A DNA stretch of 23,742 nucleotides from a virus. The notes under the pieces are model-generated. The model was not told where the DNA came from. It worked only from the letters and a program-made list of their open reading frames with translations, and did no database searches. The stretch covers positions 1-23,742 of the IMG/VR virus record IMGVR_UViG_3300006802_000578. One strand, 5' to 3'. The position numbers and the translations under genes were made by a program. Numbering within the stretch: the first letter of the stretch is position 1; each line of letters begins with the position of its first letter. This document shows positions 1 through 8,607 of the stretch, one piece after another.

Positions 1-66
1 ATTCAAAGAGAAATGAAAGAATTTCATGAAAGACTGTTAGATATTGAAAAAACAAGGAGGAGATAA
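1..66 (+). CDS. 3' end of an unidentified gene (partial)
   Basis: Frame 1 is open from the window edge to a TAA at 64-66, giving the last 21 residues (ending EFHERLLDIEKTRRR). The segment is highly charged and predicted helical, like the C-terminal tail of a small phage coiled-coil or membrane-anchored protein, but too little is present to name it. The codons AGG AGG near its end also form the ribosome site of the next gene, and the stop abuts that gene's ATG, so the two are probably cotranscribed and translationally coupled. The start lies outside the window. Confidence 0.55.
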   Translation: MQREMKEFHERLLDIEKTRRR

Positions 67-720
67 ATGGCATATTTAGATGATAGGTTGTCAGAAGAAG
101 AAAAAGGTATTTTATATACTATTTCTAATTATGATAAAGAAAGTGATTTTATTCATATTTTAACAAGTTTTAATTTTACAAATCTATTCAATTTAGGTTA
201 TGTAAATTTTGAAAGAAATGGTCTTTTCCCCTTTTTTTCTGAAGAATATCGATTGCACACAAAAAAAAGGTTAAAGAACAACACTAATATTGATAGCGAT
301 GGATGCTGGATTTGGAATAAATGTTTGGTTACTCCTAAAAGACTATATGGTTTAACTTCTCTTTCAATAAATAATTGTAAAAAGAAATATTTATCTCATA
401 GAGCCTCTTATCTTGTATTTAATGGTGTTATACCAAAAGGTTTGCATGTTTTGCATTATTGTGATAAGCCATTTTGCATTAATCCAAACTGTTTACATTT
501 GGGTACAGGACTTATAAATCAAAAAGAGATGTTTGAACGTGGCAGGGCAACAAAACCAACCAAAGAAAATAATGGAAACTCAAAGTTTACACAAAAGATT
601 ATAAATGAAATTAGAAATAAATATGAATTTGGATGGACTCAAAGAGATCTTTCAAGATTTTATAATACAACATCAAGCAATATAAATTGTATTGTAAATA
701 ATAAAACATGGAAGGTTTAA
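67..720 (+). CDS. HNH homing-type endonuclease with C-terminal helix-turn-helix
   Basis: A 217-aa protein. Residues 78-81 (DGCW) and 111-115 (HRASY) are the lead-in of the phage HNH_3-type nuclease domain, and residues 127-147 carry the metal-finger core: H130, C132, D133, C137, N139-P140, then G146-T147. A downstream NQKEMFERGRA segment also matches the family. The position normally held by the last catalytic His (NP-x-H-L) reads NPNCL, so it is Cys142, with a His at 144. Residues 170-217 (GNSKFT...TQRDLSRFYNTTSSNI...NNKTWKV) are the small helix-turn-helix tail common in free-standing phage HNH enzymes. Start chosen from the AGGAGG at 55-60. The gene is visibly more AT-rich than the structural genes, sits on the opposite strand to the late operon and converges on it, as expected for a mobile homing gene. 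Whether the nuclease is active is uncertain. Confidence 0.85.
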   Translation: MAYLDDRLSEEEKGILYTISNYDKESDFIHILTSFNFTNLFNLGYVNFERNGLFPFFSEEYRLHTKKRLKNNTNIDSDGCWIWNKCLVTPKRLYGLTSLSINNCKKKYLSHRASYLVFNGVIPKGLHVLHYCDKPFCINPNCLHLGTGLINQKEMFERGRATKPTKENNGNSKFTQKIINEIRNKYEFGWTQRDLSRFYNTTSSNINCIVNNKTWKV

Positions 721-754
721 ATGCATTTTATTATTTTTATAGTTGGCATGATAT

Positions 755-2092
755 TTATTCGCCTATTTCTTCTTGACTGGTAAACAAATTAATTAATTCT
801 TGTTCTGATATTTCATCAAGTATATCGGCTGCATCAGAATCCGATTTTCTTACTAAATCGGATAACTCTTTTATGTTTTTGTGTGCTAAAAACAATTTTC
901 TTTCATTAAGATTAGTAACAAATTTTTGTCCTATTTGTTGATATTTTGGATTAATAAGCATTTGCTGAGCTAATTTACGTGCTGATTTTTCACCTAGAAA
1001 TTTCACTAAGGTTGGGTAATAACCAGTTGCGAAAGAAACACCTAACCCTAAAGCTTCTCCGGCACCAACAAGATCTGACATTAAATTTGGTTCAAGTCTT
1101 TTAGCTATTTTGAAGTATTTAGAATATAGATCATTGATAAGGTCAAAGTCTTGTGCTAGTGCAGGATTAGACTGTTTTAATGCTTCTCTTATGGGTTCTT
1201 TAAGTGTTTGGATTTGCCTAGATTTTTTCCCAAATGTCGCATTTATATCACCCCAAAAATTGATTAATGCCTCACCATTTACAGGATTTGACTTTAAATC
1301 AGTTAAATCTTGAGCAATCTTTGATCGTTGAGATGATGGAAGCTTCATCATCAAATCATCAAGCTGATTAAACAAGTTTTCTGTCTGTATATCTGGTAAT
1401 CTTTCCGATGCTAAGGCTGATGACTCAATTTCATGATAAGCATTTGATAATTCGCCTTTTGTTCTCTTTAATGCTCTTTCTGTTGTACCTCGTCTAGGTG
1501 TTAACTTTGTAAGCCATTTTTGCTTCGTCTCTCCTTGTAAAAGAGGTGTGAGGGCTTCATCTGATATTCCAAGTTTTCGTGCTGCATCTATAATCTCTTT
1601 GTTTTTCCCGCCACTTATTAGTTTTTTCGTAACATCTGGACCAAACCATGCTGTTAGCTCAGCTGCTGCCTGTACAACAGGTGGGGCGCCCAATTCTTCA
1701 GCGCCTTGGCCCAATATTGCTGCTCCTGCACCACGGCCTATGGTGCTAGCTACTGTACCTCCTGGTAGAGATAATGCCGTTGGTATTTCTTTCAACCCTC
1801 TTCTAATTACCTTTTGTCCAAACCCTTCATCTGTAGGTAAAACTTCATCTAATACTTCTGTTTGTTGCTCGAGCTGTTGTTGTGTGCTTACTCCAGTATC
1901 TAAAGGACCAAATGCACGACCAAAACGAGAAACACCTTCAACAAAACCTTTTAAAGCCGTCTTTCCATATTCTTTAGCAACGTCGAAATATGTATCTTCT
2001 TCAATGACATCAGGCATCCCTCTAGCTATATCAAAAATATCATCGCTTTCATCAAAAGATTGGTCTTCTTTAGCAACATCAAATATTGTCAT
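755..2092 (-). CDS. Probable ejection / internal virion protein (445 aa)
   Basis: Last gene of the late operon. Its ATG overlaps the stop of the preceding gene (TAATG). The first 40 residues hold three copies of a short motif, FDVAK (4-8), FDIAR (20-24) and FDVAK (36-40), spaced exactly 16 residues apart. A Gly/Ala-rich, weakly hydrophobic stretch follows at about 105-150 (ALSLPGG...GRGAGAAILGQGAEELG), then a long helical charged middle and a second Gly-rich hydrophobic patch near 340-365. No catalytic motif is seen. Position after the tail hub and the alternating amphipathic/Gly-Ala composition are typical of podovirus proteins that leave the capsid with the DNA and form a channel across the envelope. 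Function is inferred from context and composition, not from a recognised domain. Confidence 0.6.
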   Translation of the reverse strand: MTIFDVAKEDQSFDESDDIFDIARGMPDVIEEDTYFDVAKEYGKTALKGFVEGVSRFGRAFGPLDTGVSTQQQLEQQTEVLDEVLPTDEGFGQKVIRRGLKEIPTALSLPGGTVASTIGRGAGAAILGQGAEELGAPPVVQAAAELTAWFGPDVTKKLISGGKNKEIIDAARKLGISDEALTPLLQGETKQKWLTKLTPRRGTTERALKRTKGELSNAYHEIESSALASERLPDIQTENLFNQLDDLMMKLPSSQRSKIAQDLTDLKSNPVNGEALINFWGDINATFGKKSRQIQTLKEPIREALKQSNPALAQDFDLINDLYSKYFKIAKRLEPNLMSDLVGAGEALGLGVSFATGYYPTLVKFLGEKSARKLAQQMLINPKYQQIGQKFVTNLNERKLFLAHKNIKELSDLVRKSDSDAADILDEISEQELINLFTSQEEIGE

Positions 2093-3396
2093 TATAATTT
2101 ATCCCTAAATTCTTGTGGATTGGCTGCATACATTCGAAATTGTTCTGAAGTAGGAATAGTATATCCATCAGCTTTTGCTTTATCTTTTGCTTTATCACCG
2201 TATTTTTTCTGATATAGTTTGGCCATAACAAGAGTTAAAGGTGTTCCACGAGGCACTTTTTTACCAACCTCGCTTTGCAGTTTTTTTACACCTTTTTCTT
2301 GTTCTTCAATTTGCTTCATTCGGAATGTTGTTCTGTCAAATATCTCTTTGTTTTTTTCTTTGACTGTATTTTGCGCACGACGAGCGATGTCTTTTCTTAC
2401 AAAACCGAAACTTTCTTGATCTTCATTAGCTAGTCGATCAAATTCATCTATGTAGGCTTTATCCATTGCTAATTCACCTTCAAGCATCTCTTGTGTTGTA
2501 AGGTTAGCTTCCATAGATTGACCAATCATTGGAAACATGGAATTTAAGCGCTGTTCAAACCAAATATTTTGCGCGCGAGCACTAACACGTCCCATATTGT
2601 TAAGTAGATTTTCTTTACTTGCAGTAATAAGTTGTGCACCTTTAGCTGTTCTAAAAGCATCAACTCCTGTTAAATCTGCAAGTTTATTAAGTGAGATAAA
2701 ACCTATTTCCCCTGATTCTGCCGCATTTCTAGCTAAATTCAGTGAGCTTTCTTTTTTGGGTAAAGTTTCTCTTAAATCATCTACCTTTTCTTCAGCTTTT
2801 TTGCTAAATTGTGTTTCATATTGGCGCTGATCAGTAAATCTTTTGTATTTTTGGTCCTCTTCACGGTCAATTTCTTTTCGAATAGCTTCATTCTGCTTTT
2901 GCATTTGAGTAGCAACTGCAGGATTAATCAATGCTACTTGTGTTATCTTTTCATCAGGTATTAATCTGTCTTTTAATTGTCTTGTACGTAAATTTAAAGG
3001 TTCTCCTCGTTCAGGTGGATCTAAAACTTCTGTCATAGTAGCGTCCATTGGTTGATCACCGGACATAGTCATAGGTGCCGTTCCCAGATCTCCTAAAATT
3101 CCTGATAACAATTGCTGTTGTTGTTGAAACTTTTGCTCTTGAAGTTGTTTTCCTTTCTGCAAATCCTGCTGACCCTTCAACCTCGATTCCAATGACTCTA
3201 GAACAGTTTTTTGTCTATTTGGTGAGACGCGAGTAAGCACTTGATTGATAGCTTGCTGGAGCTGTTCGGGATTCTGAGATCCTGATAGACCGCTGAGAAT
3301 TTCTTCAATTGCGGACTTGTCCTGTATCTCTTTTCCTATTCCGCCTATGTTTGTGCCGATTGCTCTAGCTATTTCAAAAGGTGATGGTGTTGTCAT
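2092..3396 (-). CDS. Probable ejection / internal virion protein (434 aa, Gln-rich coiled coil)
   Basis: Preceded by AAGGAAAAAC before the ATG at 3396. The N-terminus contains FEIAR (residues 7-11), the same short motif repeated three times in the next gene. Residues of about 75-100 are a Gln-rich coiled coil with runs of Q, and most of the rest is charged helix with a KKLQSEVGKKVPRGTPL segment near the end. No signal peptide or membrane segment is present. The gene lies between a Gly-rich hydrophobic small protein and the 445-aa protein, an order usual for the ejection-protein triplet of P22-like podoviruses. An alternative is a core or tail-chaperone protein. No enzymatic motif, such as a lysozyme-like transglycosylase, is visible. 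Confidence 0.6.
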   Translation of the reverse strand: MTTPSPFEIARAIGTNIGGIGKEIQDKSAIEEILSGLSGSQNPEQLQQAINQVLTRVSPNRQKTVLESLESRLKGQQDLQKGKQLQEQKFQQQQQLLSGILGDLGTAPMTMSGDQPMDATMTEVLDPPERGEPLNLRTRQLKDRLIPDEKITQVALINPAVATQMQKQNEAIRKEIDREEDQKYKRFTDQRQYETQFSKKAEEKVDDLRETLPKKESSLNLARNAAESGEIGFISLNKLADLTGVDAFRTAKGAQLITASKENLLNNMGRVSARAQNIWFEQRLNSMFPMIGQSMEANLTTQEMLEGELAMDKAYIDEFDRLANEDQESFGFVRKDIARRAQNTVKEKNKEIFDRTTFRMKQIEEQEKGVKKLQSEVGKKVPRGTPLTLVMAKLYQKKYGDKAKDKAKADGYTIPTSEQFRMYAANPQEFRDKL

Positions 3397-3405
3397 GTTT
3401 TTCCT

Positions 3406-4026
3406 TTATGCTGATGGTTCAAACCCAGGTCTAGAGCCACTTGATACACCGCCCTCTTGAATTTGAGCTGGTCCAGATGTAAAGTAGTTTAATATTCCTG
3501 ATATATCATCTCTGAATCCAGGTGAAGACGCATATCCAGCCGCTGCTTGACCAAATTGCTGTCCCGATGTCAAAGGATTAGCTGCACCTGAGCCTGCTCC
3601 AGTAATTAGTCCTAAGGCTCTCATCATACGTTCCATGCCTTGATTTCTAAAATCACCATATAATTGATCGATATTGCTTTCAAGGTCTACACCTGCACGG
3701 GTTAATGCATCATCAAGCCCAGTTCCACGTTGTAGTCCTGATGAGATAAACTTTTGCTGTATCTGTGGTGCCGTCTGTTGCTCAAAGCGTCTTAATGCTG
3801 GATCTACAATCGATCTTTGAAAGGCATCTTCATCTAGATTGAAGAGGTCATTAAATGACCCTTCACCTTTGATAGAGGCTAATATATCATCTAATGTTTT
3901 ACGGGTCATTTTTTGTTGTTTCGTCTCAGTATCACCACCTCCTCCACCAAAAAACCCTCCAGCGACTGATGTTATTGCTGGTATTAAAGAAGCTATTAAA
4001 CTCATTGTTGCTGGATCTAAACTCAT
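3406..4026 (-). CDS. Probable small ejection protein (206 aa)
   Basis: Starts at the ATG following AAGGGGAAACT. The N-terminus (residues 1-32) is a hydrophobic Ala/Ile/Ser helix ending in a glycine run (GGFFGGGGGD), which looks like a membrane-interacting segment rather than a cleavable signal. The middle (about 60-130) is helical with QQTAPQIQQKFISSGLQRGTG, a motif I associate with small phage virion proteins next to ejection genes. The C-terminus is low-complexity Gly/Ser/Pro. It is the first of three adjacent genes that together resemble the podovirus DNA-ejection set. Exact role unknown. Confidence 0.55.
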   Translation of the reverse strand: MSLDPATMSLIASLIPAITSVAGGFFGGGGGDTETKQQKMTRKTLDDILASIKGEGSFNDLFNLDEDAFQRSIVDPALRRFEQQTAPQIQQKFISSGLQRGTGLDDALTRAGVDLESNIDQLYGDFRNQGMERMMRALGLITGAGSGAANPLTSGQQFGQAAAGYASSPGFRDDISGILNYFTSGPAQIQEGGVSSGSRPGFEPSA

Positions 4027-4035
4027 AGTTTCCCC

Positions 4036-4302
4036 TTAGGACAATTGTGTCCAGTTTACAGTCGTTGGATTGGTGTGCTCTGTCAACATCTCAACCTTTA
4101 ACGTTGTTGTATTAATGTTTATATCGCCATTGCTTAAGAAGGTGTCTGTCGTTTGTCCATCTGTTGTTCTCTGGTAGATGTCAGGCTTTCTATTCACAGC
4201 CTCCGCTAATGTGCTGTACATTTCCTCTAAATAACGTAGTAGAGTCTCTTTGTCCAAGTCTTCGGCTCTACCAAAATCAAAACTTTCAGATATTCTACCC
4301 AC
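4036..4302 (-). CDS. Small virion-associated protein (88 aa), GTG start
   Basis: The frame opens with GTG at 4302, eight bases inside the end of the tail-hub gene, with GGGAAG upstream. No in-frame ATG gives the full conserved-looking length, so GTG is the likely start. Residues 1-40 are an acidic helix (DLDKETLLRYLEEMYSTLAEAVNRKPD). The second half is a beta-rich, Thr-rich segment (TTDGQTTDTFLSNGDININTTT...). Small proteins of this build commonly sit between hub and ejection genes in podovirus operons. No biochemical function can be assigned. Confidence 0.6.
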   Translation of the reverse strand: MGRISESFDFGRAEDLDKETLLRYLEEMYSTLAEAVNRKPDIYQRTTDGQTTDTFLSNGDININTTTLKVEMLTEHTNPTTVNWTQLS

Positions 4303-6205
4303 TTGTCAAACTTCCCGGTAATGCATGGATTCTTGTTGATGTTATCTTGACACCTACAGCAGGACTGGATTGTCTATACACAAATGTAAAGAAGTCAGCT
4401 TCCTGATTCACTGCCATTGATACCCAGCCTTTATCTTTCAAAGTGTTTGTCGGCTTAATCAAAACATCTTTTTTAAATGGCGTTGTCTCTCCATCCATAT
4501 ACACATCAATATAAAGAAAACCTCCGTTGGTGTTAACCAAAAACTCAACCATACTGATATAGCATCGCATGCCTCGTTCTCTATAAGGGTTGAACTCATT
4601 GAGTGTTGCCTCGAAGTTGATGATCTTAGATAGTGTCCCACCTTGCGTATAGGCTGTATAGGTTTGTGAATCGACATTTAGAGTAACGCTTGTGTTCGTA
4701 GCAGAAACGACGGTATAGGGTACCGTCACTCCAACAGGGTCAGTGGAAGGATCATAGTTATTGATCTCCGTCATCCCCTCGACGTTCTGGACTACGACTT
4801 GATCTCCAGCTTTAAACGCTGACGCATCTACTGTTAAAACAGCTTGTGCAGCTTGTGATACTGCTGTGATATTTGTGAAATAGTCATCCCAGTCTCTGTT
4901 TAGTTGATAGATGAATCCTTCATCGTCACCTATTAGTGTTTTTTCTACGCTTTCTCCAAGCCCTATTTTATCCCAAATATCTTCTGTCGTATCCCATTGT
5001 GCCCAGGATGGGTTTTCATTCTCATCGATATCATCCCAGCTTAAATCAATGCCGACCTGTGTGCCGTTAATGACAGTGCCTCTAAATTTATAGATAGACC
5101 AGCTACCTTCCTCATAATTATTAGCTAGAATTCTGTCTTGCGTCCCAAAACCTGTTCCTGATTCTTCATAGGTCCAAAGAAATTGACTCGTTTCTCTATC
5201 AAAACCTCCAAAGGTGGTATCAAAGTTAACTTGATTGATATCATCACGTGTGAATCGCGGAATCTTATTATCTGATCTTAGGGATTCTCGTGTATCCATG
5301 GTAAGAATACCTGTTCTGCCTATAGATTTAATCTTGCTATCCCATTGAGCAAAGGAAAAGGTAGCATCTGTACCGATTACCGAGGGAATGCGCCTAGGAA
5401 GGTAGGGGTTGAAGACATCTGACGATTTTTCCAGCACCCAATTTGATGAGGTTAAATTGAGAGCAATGTAGTTTCCTAGAATAGAGGCCCCTTTGATTTC
5501 CTCATAGGTGTCTAGCTGTATAAGTCCAGATCCTGATGTATTAAAATCATCTCCAGTTCCAGAACTATCACGAATGCCTGAAAAGATTATCCCTTGGCTT
5601 TTTTTGTCAGAGGCGATCTCTGGTAAGATAAAGTTGATGCGCTCATTAAAAAAGAGGACATGCGTTGCTCTTTGTAGATCACCGCTTGCAAATTGGACGA
5701 AATCTTGGTTGTCTCCACCAACACCTCCATCAGTAAAATCTTTAACATCTGTTCCATCATAAAAAAAGATTGAGGAACCTGCTGCATTTGCTGCTATTCC
5801 TCTGCCTGTGAAAACAAAACGCTCTGTATTATCTGCAAATGGATAAGAGACACCGGATATATAGTCTTCATTATTGGATATGTTGAACCCACCATAAGCA
5901 GCCATTGAGCCACCAAATGATATTTGATCAAACACGCCAGTCGTTGTATTAAATACGTACAGGAAGTTAGCATCCGTTGCTAGAAGATCTATGGTACCAT
6001 TGGGCTTAATGTGCTCGAAAATGCCTGTTATTCTACTTGCATTGGCAAGTCTTGGGGCAAAGAGAGCTACGCCTTGTCTAGACTGCAGAACTTGCCTAAA
6101 GATATAACCATCGACGATATTTTGAAATGAGTCGGAGGGCTCGAGGAAAGTGACGCCATCTCGTGCAATACCTGTCTTGTAGCCTGTAATCTCAAATATT
6201 TCCAT
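4295..6205 (-). CDS. Tail hub / tail stabilisation protein, beta-propeller-like (636 aa)
   Basis: The first ATG is at 6205, overlapping the TGA of the preceding gene. An in-frame TTG one codon earlier is unlikely to be used. The protein is a long run of beta-strands with repeated blade-like segments (LLATDANFLYVFN, RFVFTGRGIAA, ILGNYIALNLTSSNWVLE, SIGRTGILTMDTRESL), the pattern of podovirus stopper or hub proteins that close the connector below the adaptor. Residues of about 443-523 (ITAVSQAAQAVLTVDASAF...YTQGGTLSK) form a separate insert resembling the FCCH-like beta domain found in two head-region proteins of this phage. The C-terminal part has a jelly-roll-like character. Assignment rests on size, fold pattern and gene order. 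A receptor-binding contribution is possible. Confidence 0.6.
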   Translation of the reverse strand: MEIFEITGYKTGIARDGVTFLEPSDSFQNIVDGYIFRQVLQSRQGVALFAPRLANASRITGIFEHIKPNGTIDLLATDANFLYVFNTTTGVFDQISFGGSMAAYGGFNISNNEDYISGVSYPFADNTERFVFTGRGIAANAAGSSIFFYDGTDVKDFTDGGVGGDNQDFVQFASGDLQRATHVLFFNERINFILPEIASDKKSQGIIFSGIRDSSGTGDDFNTSGSGLIQLDTYEEIKGASILGNYIALNLTSSNWVLEKSSDVFNPYLPRRIPSVIGTDATFSFAQWDSKIKSIGRTGILTMDTRESLRSDNKIPRFTRDDINQVNFDTTFGGFDRETSQFLWTYEESGTGFGTQDRILANNYEEGSWSIYKFRGTVINGTQVGIDLSWDDIDENENPSWAQWDTTEDIWDKIGLGESVEKTLIGDDEGFIYQLNRDWDDYFTNITAVSQAAQAVLTVDASAFKAGDQVVVQNVEGMTEINNYDPSTDPVGVTVPYTVVSATNTSVTLNVDSQTYTAYTQGGTLSKIINFEATLNEFNPYRERGMRCYISMVEFLVNTNGGFLYIDVYMDGETTPFKKDVLIKPTNTLKDKGWVSMAVNQEADFFTFVYRQSSPAVGVKITSTRIHALPGSLTSG

Positions 6206-6810
6206 CAAACATCTCTATAAGTAACACGATAATTCCATGTGTTTCCAGTATTTGCTTCATCAGCTCTAACACGAATATTCAATCCGGAAGCATCTGTTCC
6301 ATTTCCAAAACGAACATTATATGTAGCCGTTGATCCACCTTGATTTCTTTGCCCATAAGCCCAAGCATCACATGTTGCTCCAGTGGTTTTGAATGCTCCT
6401 GCTTGCATTGTTTGATTTCCACTCGTTCCGCTTCTAAACATGAAAATTTCACCATAGACATTAGCAGGAACAGCAACCATGTTTGTAAACGATCCCGTGA
6501 CAACATGCGTGCCTGTCAAAAAAGAAGGAGCTAATTGATAAATACCATCGCTGTTTCGATACCAAAGCTCTTTTCTATCCTCTACAGTTGCATTGATATA
6601 AAGAACACCATCCATCCCTGTTGCGATTGTGGCATCGGCGGCATTGTTTGGCATATTGATAAACTGATGCCTTCCATCTTCATTCGCGCCGATGTTCCAG
6701 TAATGGTCATTGTTGAGAGTCGTTTCAATATAGTTGTTGTTGTCGTTTAGACGAGATTTGTTATCTTTAACAGACTTTGTCCCGTCGATTAAGGTTGAAT
6801 TCCATGTCAT
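6205..6810 (-). CDS. Tail-fibre-like or surface protein (201 aa)
   Basis: Starts at an ATG overlapping the stop of the 43-aa gene by four bases (ATGA), with AAGG upstream. The N-terminal 50 residues are polar with an Asn-rich part (SRLNDNNNYIETTLNNDHYWNIG), like the start of fibre-tip domains that describe a sample or grid. The rest is beta-rich with Gly/Thr/Asn bias, and the C-terminal half (GTSGNQTMQAGAFKTTG...YNVRFGNGTDASG) looks like a compact trimeric receptor-binding domain. It sits immediately before the tail hub. I place it among the exposed virion proteins. No specific family is recognised. Confidence 0.5.
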   Translation of the reverse strand: MTWNSTLIDGTKSVKDNKSRLNDNNNYIETTLNNDHYWNIGANEDGRHQFINMPNNAADATIATGMDGVLYINATVEDRKELWYRNSDGIYQLAPSFLTGTHVVTGSFTNMVAVPANVYGEIFMFRSGTSGNQTMQAGAFKTTGATCDAWAYGQRNQGGSTATYNVRFGNGTDASGLNIRVRADEANTGNTWNYRVTYRDV

Positions 6811-6938
6811 TTCTTCTTACCTTTTCTGAGCTTTTTAGGAAGTTTTTTTCCTTTAGGTGTTTTACTTTCAAACTCTTTAGCAACTTTTGGCTTGTTGGCG
6901 TATAAGTAAGCTCGCTGCTTTGTGCTTTTGAATGGCAT
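6807..6938 (-). CDS. Small basic phage protein (43 aa)
   Basis: The translated frame extends further upstream, but the ATG at 6938 is preferred: it overlaps the stop of the 417-aa gene (TAATG) and has GGAGAGAG upstream, and the longer version would start deep inside that gene. The product begins MPFKSTKQRAYLYANKP and ends in a lysine-rich tail (KGKKLPKKLRKGKKK). Mini-proteins with the MPFKS.aQR.ylyA..P pattern recur in tailed-phage structural operons. They are very basic and probably bind DNA or an acidic virion surface, but no role is established from sequence alone. Confidence 0.65.
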   Translation of the reverse strand: MPFKSTKQRAYLYANKPKVAKEFESKTPKGKKLPKKLRKGKKK

Positions 6939-8191
6939 TATATTAACTCTCTCCATGTCAAGGAACCATAAACATCGGCATTTGTGACAACTATAGGTGT
7001 CGCACAAAGAACAATCGGTATCTGTGTTCCATCTATTTTTGTGCCTATTTTTAGTGCTGTATTAATATTTTGTGAAGCGACTCCAGATATTCCACCATTT
7101 GCAGAGTTGAAAAAACCTGAAGCAATGATCTTTCCATTGGTAACGGTATTTGCTGTTGCTCCGTATGCCACTTGAACAGCGCTATTACTCAAATTGTTAT
7201 AAGTAAACGCTCCAGCGACTGTTGGGTTGTATTGCAAAGACCATAATATATCTTTTGATCCAGCTGTTTCCATCATTGACATTGCTAATATATTAACAGT
7301 TGCTCCTTTATAAGCACTTTTTAGGCGTAATCCAATCAAAGCATAAGTTGTCCCTGCTGCATTTGCATCAACAAGTGTTGAAGTGCTGGCTGACCTGACC
7401 ATACCTAATTCCTCAACGCCACCTTCGCTAATAACACTGGAACATATACAATCAATACTATCTGCCGGTCCTGTGCCTGTATTTTCTATTTCATAACGAA
7501 TAGGTAAATTCGGTGTGGACATGTATACAGTTGTAAGATTGTTTGCATTTAGGAACTCATGCACATAATAGATAAGCCCATCTATGACAAAACCTGTTCT
7601 CACTCTTCCAACACCAAGCCATTCGAAATCTATGATCAAAATTTGTGTTTTAGTGCAATCAAGGGTAATTCCGCTAGGTCCTGTACCATCCATGGGGTCA
7701 ATGTTCCATGATGATTGTATGACTTGGTTATCTACTGTTTCATTAGATGTGTAGGTACGTCGTACAATATTTAAATCTGTGCCAGAACCTTCTAAAAATA
7801 TTCCGTTATTTTCATCAAATAGTCCTACGCGTTTATTGTTGCCTTCGTATAAATCATTTAAATTGAATGTTATGAAAATAAGCTGACTTTTACCTGGTTG
7901 ATAGTTAAACCTTTGTAAAGTTTGACGAACGCGCACACCTGCAACACCATTTGCAACACTTAATGTTTGTTTTGCTTGGTTAACATTATAAACTGTTGTT
8001 GTAGATCCACCTGATGTCTGTTGGTTATCCCAAAACAAAGGTTGATTCTCTGCAGTTCCGGCAATTGCATCATCATCAAAGATATTTTTAGTATCGAAAA
8101 TAGTATGTGGTTCAGATACTCGGAGTCTGGCAAATGCGTCTATACTAGGTGAGTCCTGAGAAGCAATAAAAACATTTCTTAGTTGTGTCAT
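6938..8191 (-). CDS. Large beta-rich virion protein, candidate fibre or surface protein (417 aa)
   Basis: Coupled to the previous gene by an ATGA overlap and lacking a strong ribosome site of its own. The N-terminus SPSIDAFARLRVSEPHTIFD is a recognisable signature of a structural protein seen in environmental podo- and myoviruses. It is followed by LFWDNQ, then VRVRQTLQRFNYQPGKSQLIF, which looks like a concanavalin- or jelly-roll-like beta sandwich. The rest is beta-strand rich with Ser/Thr/Asn bias and no catalytic motif. The family is usually annotated only as hypothetical or virion structural. In this operon it lies between the adaptor and hub genes, where fibre or head-decoration genes are placed. 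Confidence 0.6.
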   Translation of the reverse strand: MTQLRNVFIASQDSPSIDAFARLRVSEPHTIFDTKNIFDDDAIAGTAENQPLFWDNQQTSGGSTTTVYNVNQAKQTLSVANGVAGVRVRQTLQRFNYQPGKSQLIFITFNLNDLYEGNNKRVGLFDENNGIFLEGSGTDLNIVRRTYTSNETVDNQVIQSSWNIDPMDGTGPSGITLDCTKTQILIIDFEWLGVGRVRTGFVIDGLIYYVHEFLNANNLTTVYMSTPNLPIRYEIENTGTGPADSIDCICSSVISEGGVEELGMVRSASTSTLVDANAAGTTYALIGLRLKSAYKGATVNILAMSMMETAGSKDILWSLQYNPTVAGAFTYNNLSNSAVQVAYGATANTVTNGKIIASGFFNSANGGISGVASQNINTALKIGTKIDGTQIPIVLCATPIVVTNADVYGSLTWRELI

Positions 8192-8607
8192 ATTATATAC
8201 CAGTCTGTTCCATTGGAGATTATTGTTATAGATTCATCTTGAATGAGATTTATCGTTTCTTCACCGTCAATTGTTTCAGATCCAAGCGCATCCACAGTTA
8301 TAATTCCTGTTCCAGAATTTTTTATCTCGTATTGTTTTCCTGATACCGATACTGCGGTTGGTAGGTCTAATGTAAAAGTTCCAGAAGTACAAAGAATCAT
8401 GTAGTCATTAGCTGTAAGTGTATATGTGCCAGTCTTTTCAGATATAGACTCTAATGATCTTATTGTAATCGTTGATCCTGATCCTTCAGTTGAGACATTT
8501 TGACTGCCATATATTTGAACAGTATTTAAAGATGATTTTGCAGTACCGCTATCAGTGACAAAACTATATGGATCTATTTCTTCTCTTTTTCTACACGCTT
8601 GACTCAT
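8188..8607 (-). CDS. Tail-associated beta-domain protein (139 aa)
   Basis: The ATG overlaps the stop of the adaptor gene (TAATG) and is preceded by GAGG. Residues of about 60-139 (TGTYTLTANDYMILCTSG...FTLDLPTAVSVSGKQYEIKNSGTGIITVDALGSETIDG...ISNGTDWYII) form the small all-beta module widely found at the C-terminus of phage fibre and baseplate proteins. In that module D/G-rich turns precede a final W-x-I strand. The first 50 residues are polar and probably an attachment region. Likely a short fibre, spike base or fibre chaperone. The exact place in the virion is unknown. Confidence 0.55.
   Translation of the reverse strand: MSQACRKREEIDPYSFVTDSGTAKSSLNTVQIYGSQNVSTEGSGSTITIRSLESISEKTGTYTLTANDYMILCTSGTFTLDLPTAVSVSGKQYEIKNSGTGIITVDALGSETIDGEETINLIQDESITIISNGTDWYII

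Noticed and set aside
1548-2108. 186-aa open frame on the plus strand
   Set aside because: Fully antisense to the 445-aa ejection gene, Ser/Pro/Cys-rich composition typical of a shadow frame, and no ribosome site.
3090-3170. Repeated TTG units (Gln-rich stretch)
   Set aside because: Codon repeats of the poly-Gln coiled coil in the 434-aa protein; a coding effect, not a separate DNA repeat.
6807-7007. Longer 66-aa version of the small basic protein
   Set aside because: The first 23 residues would lie inside the 417-aa gene and include a Cys-rich stretch unlike the rest; the ATG at 6938 has a better ribosome site.
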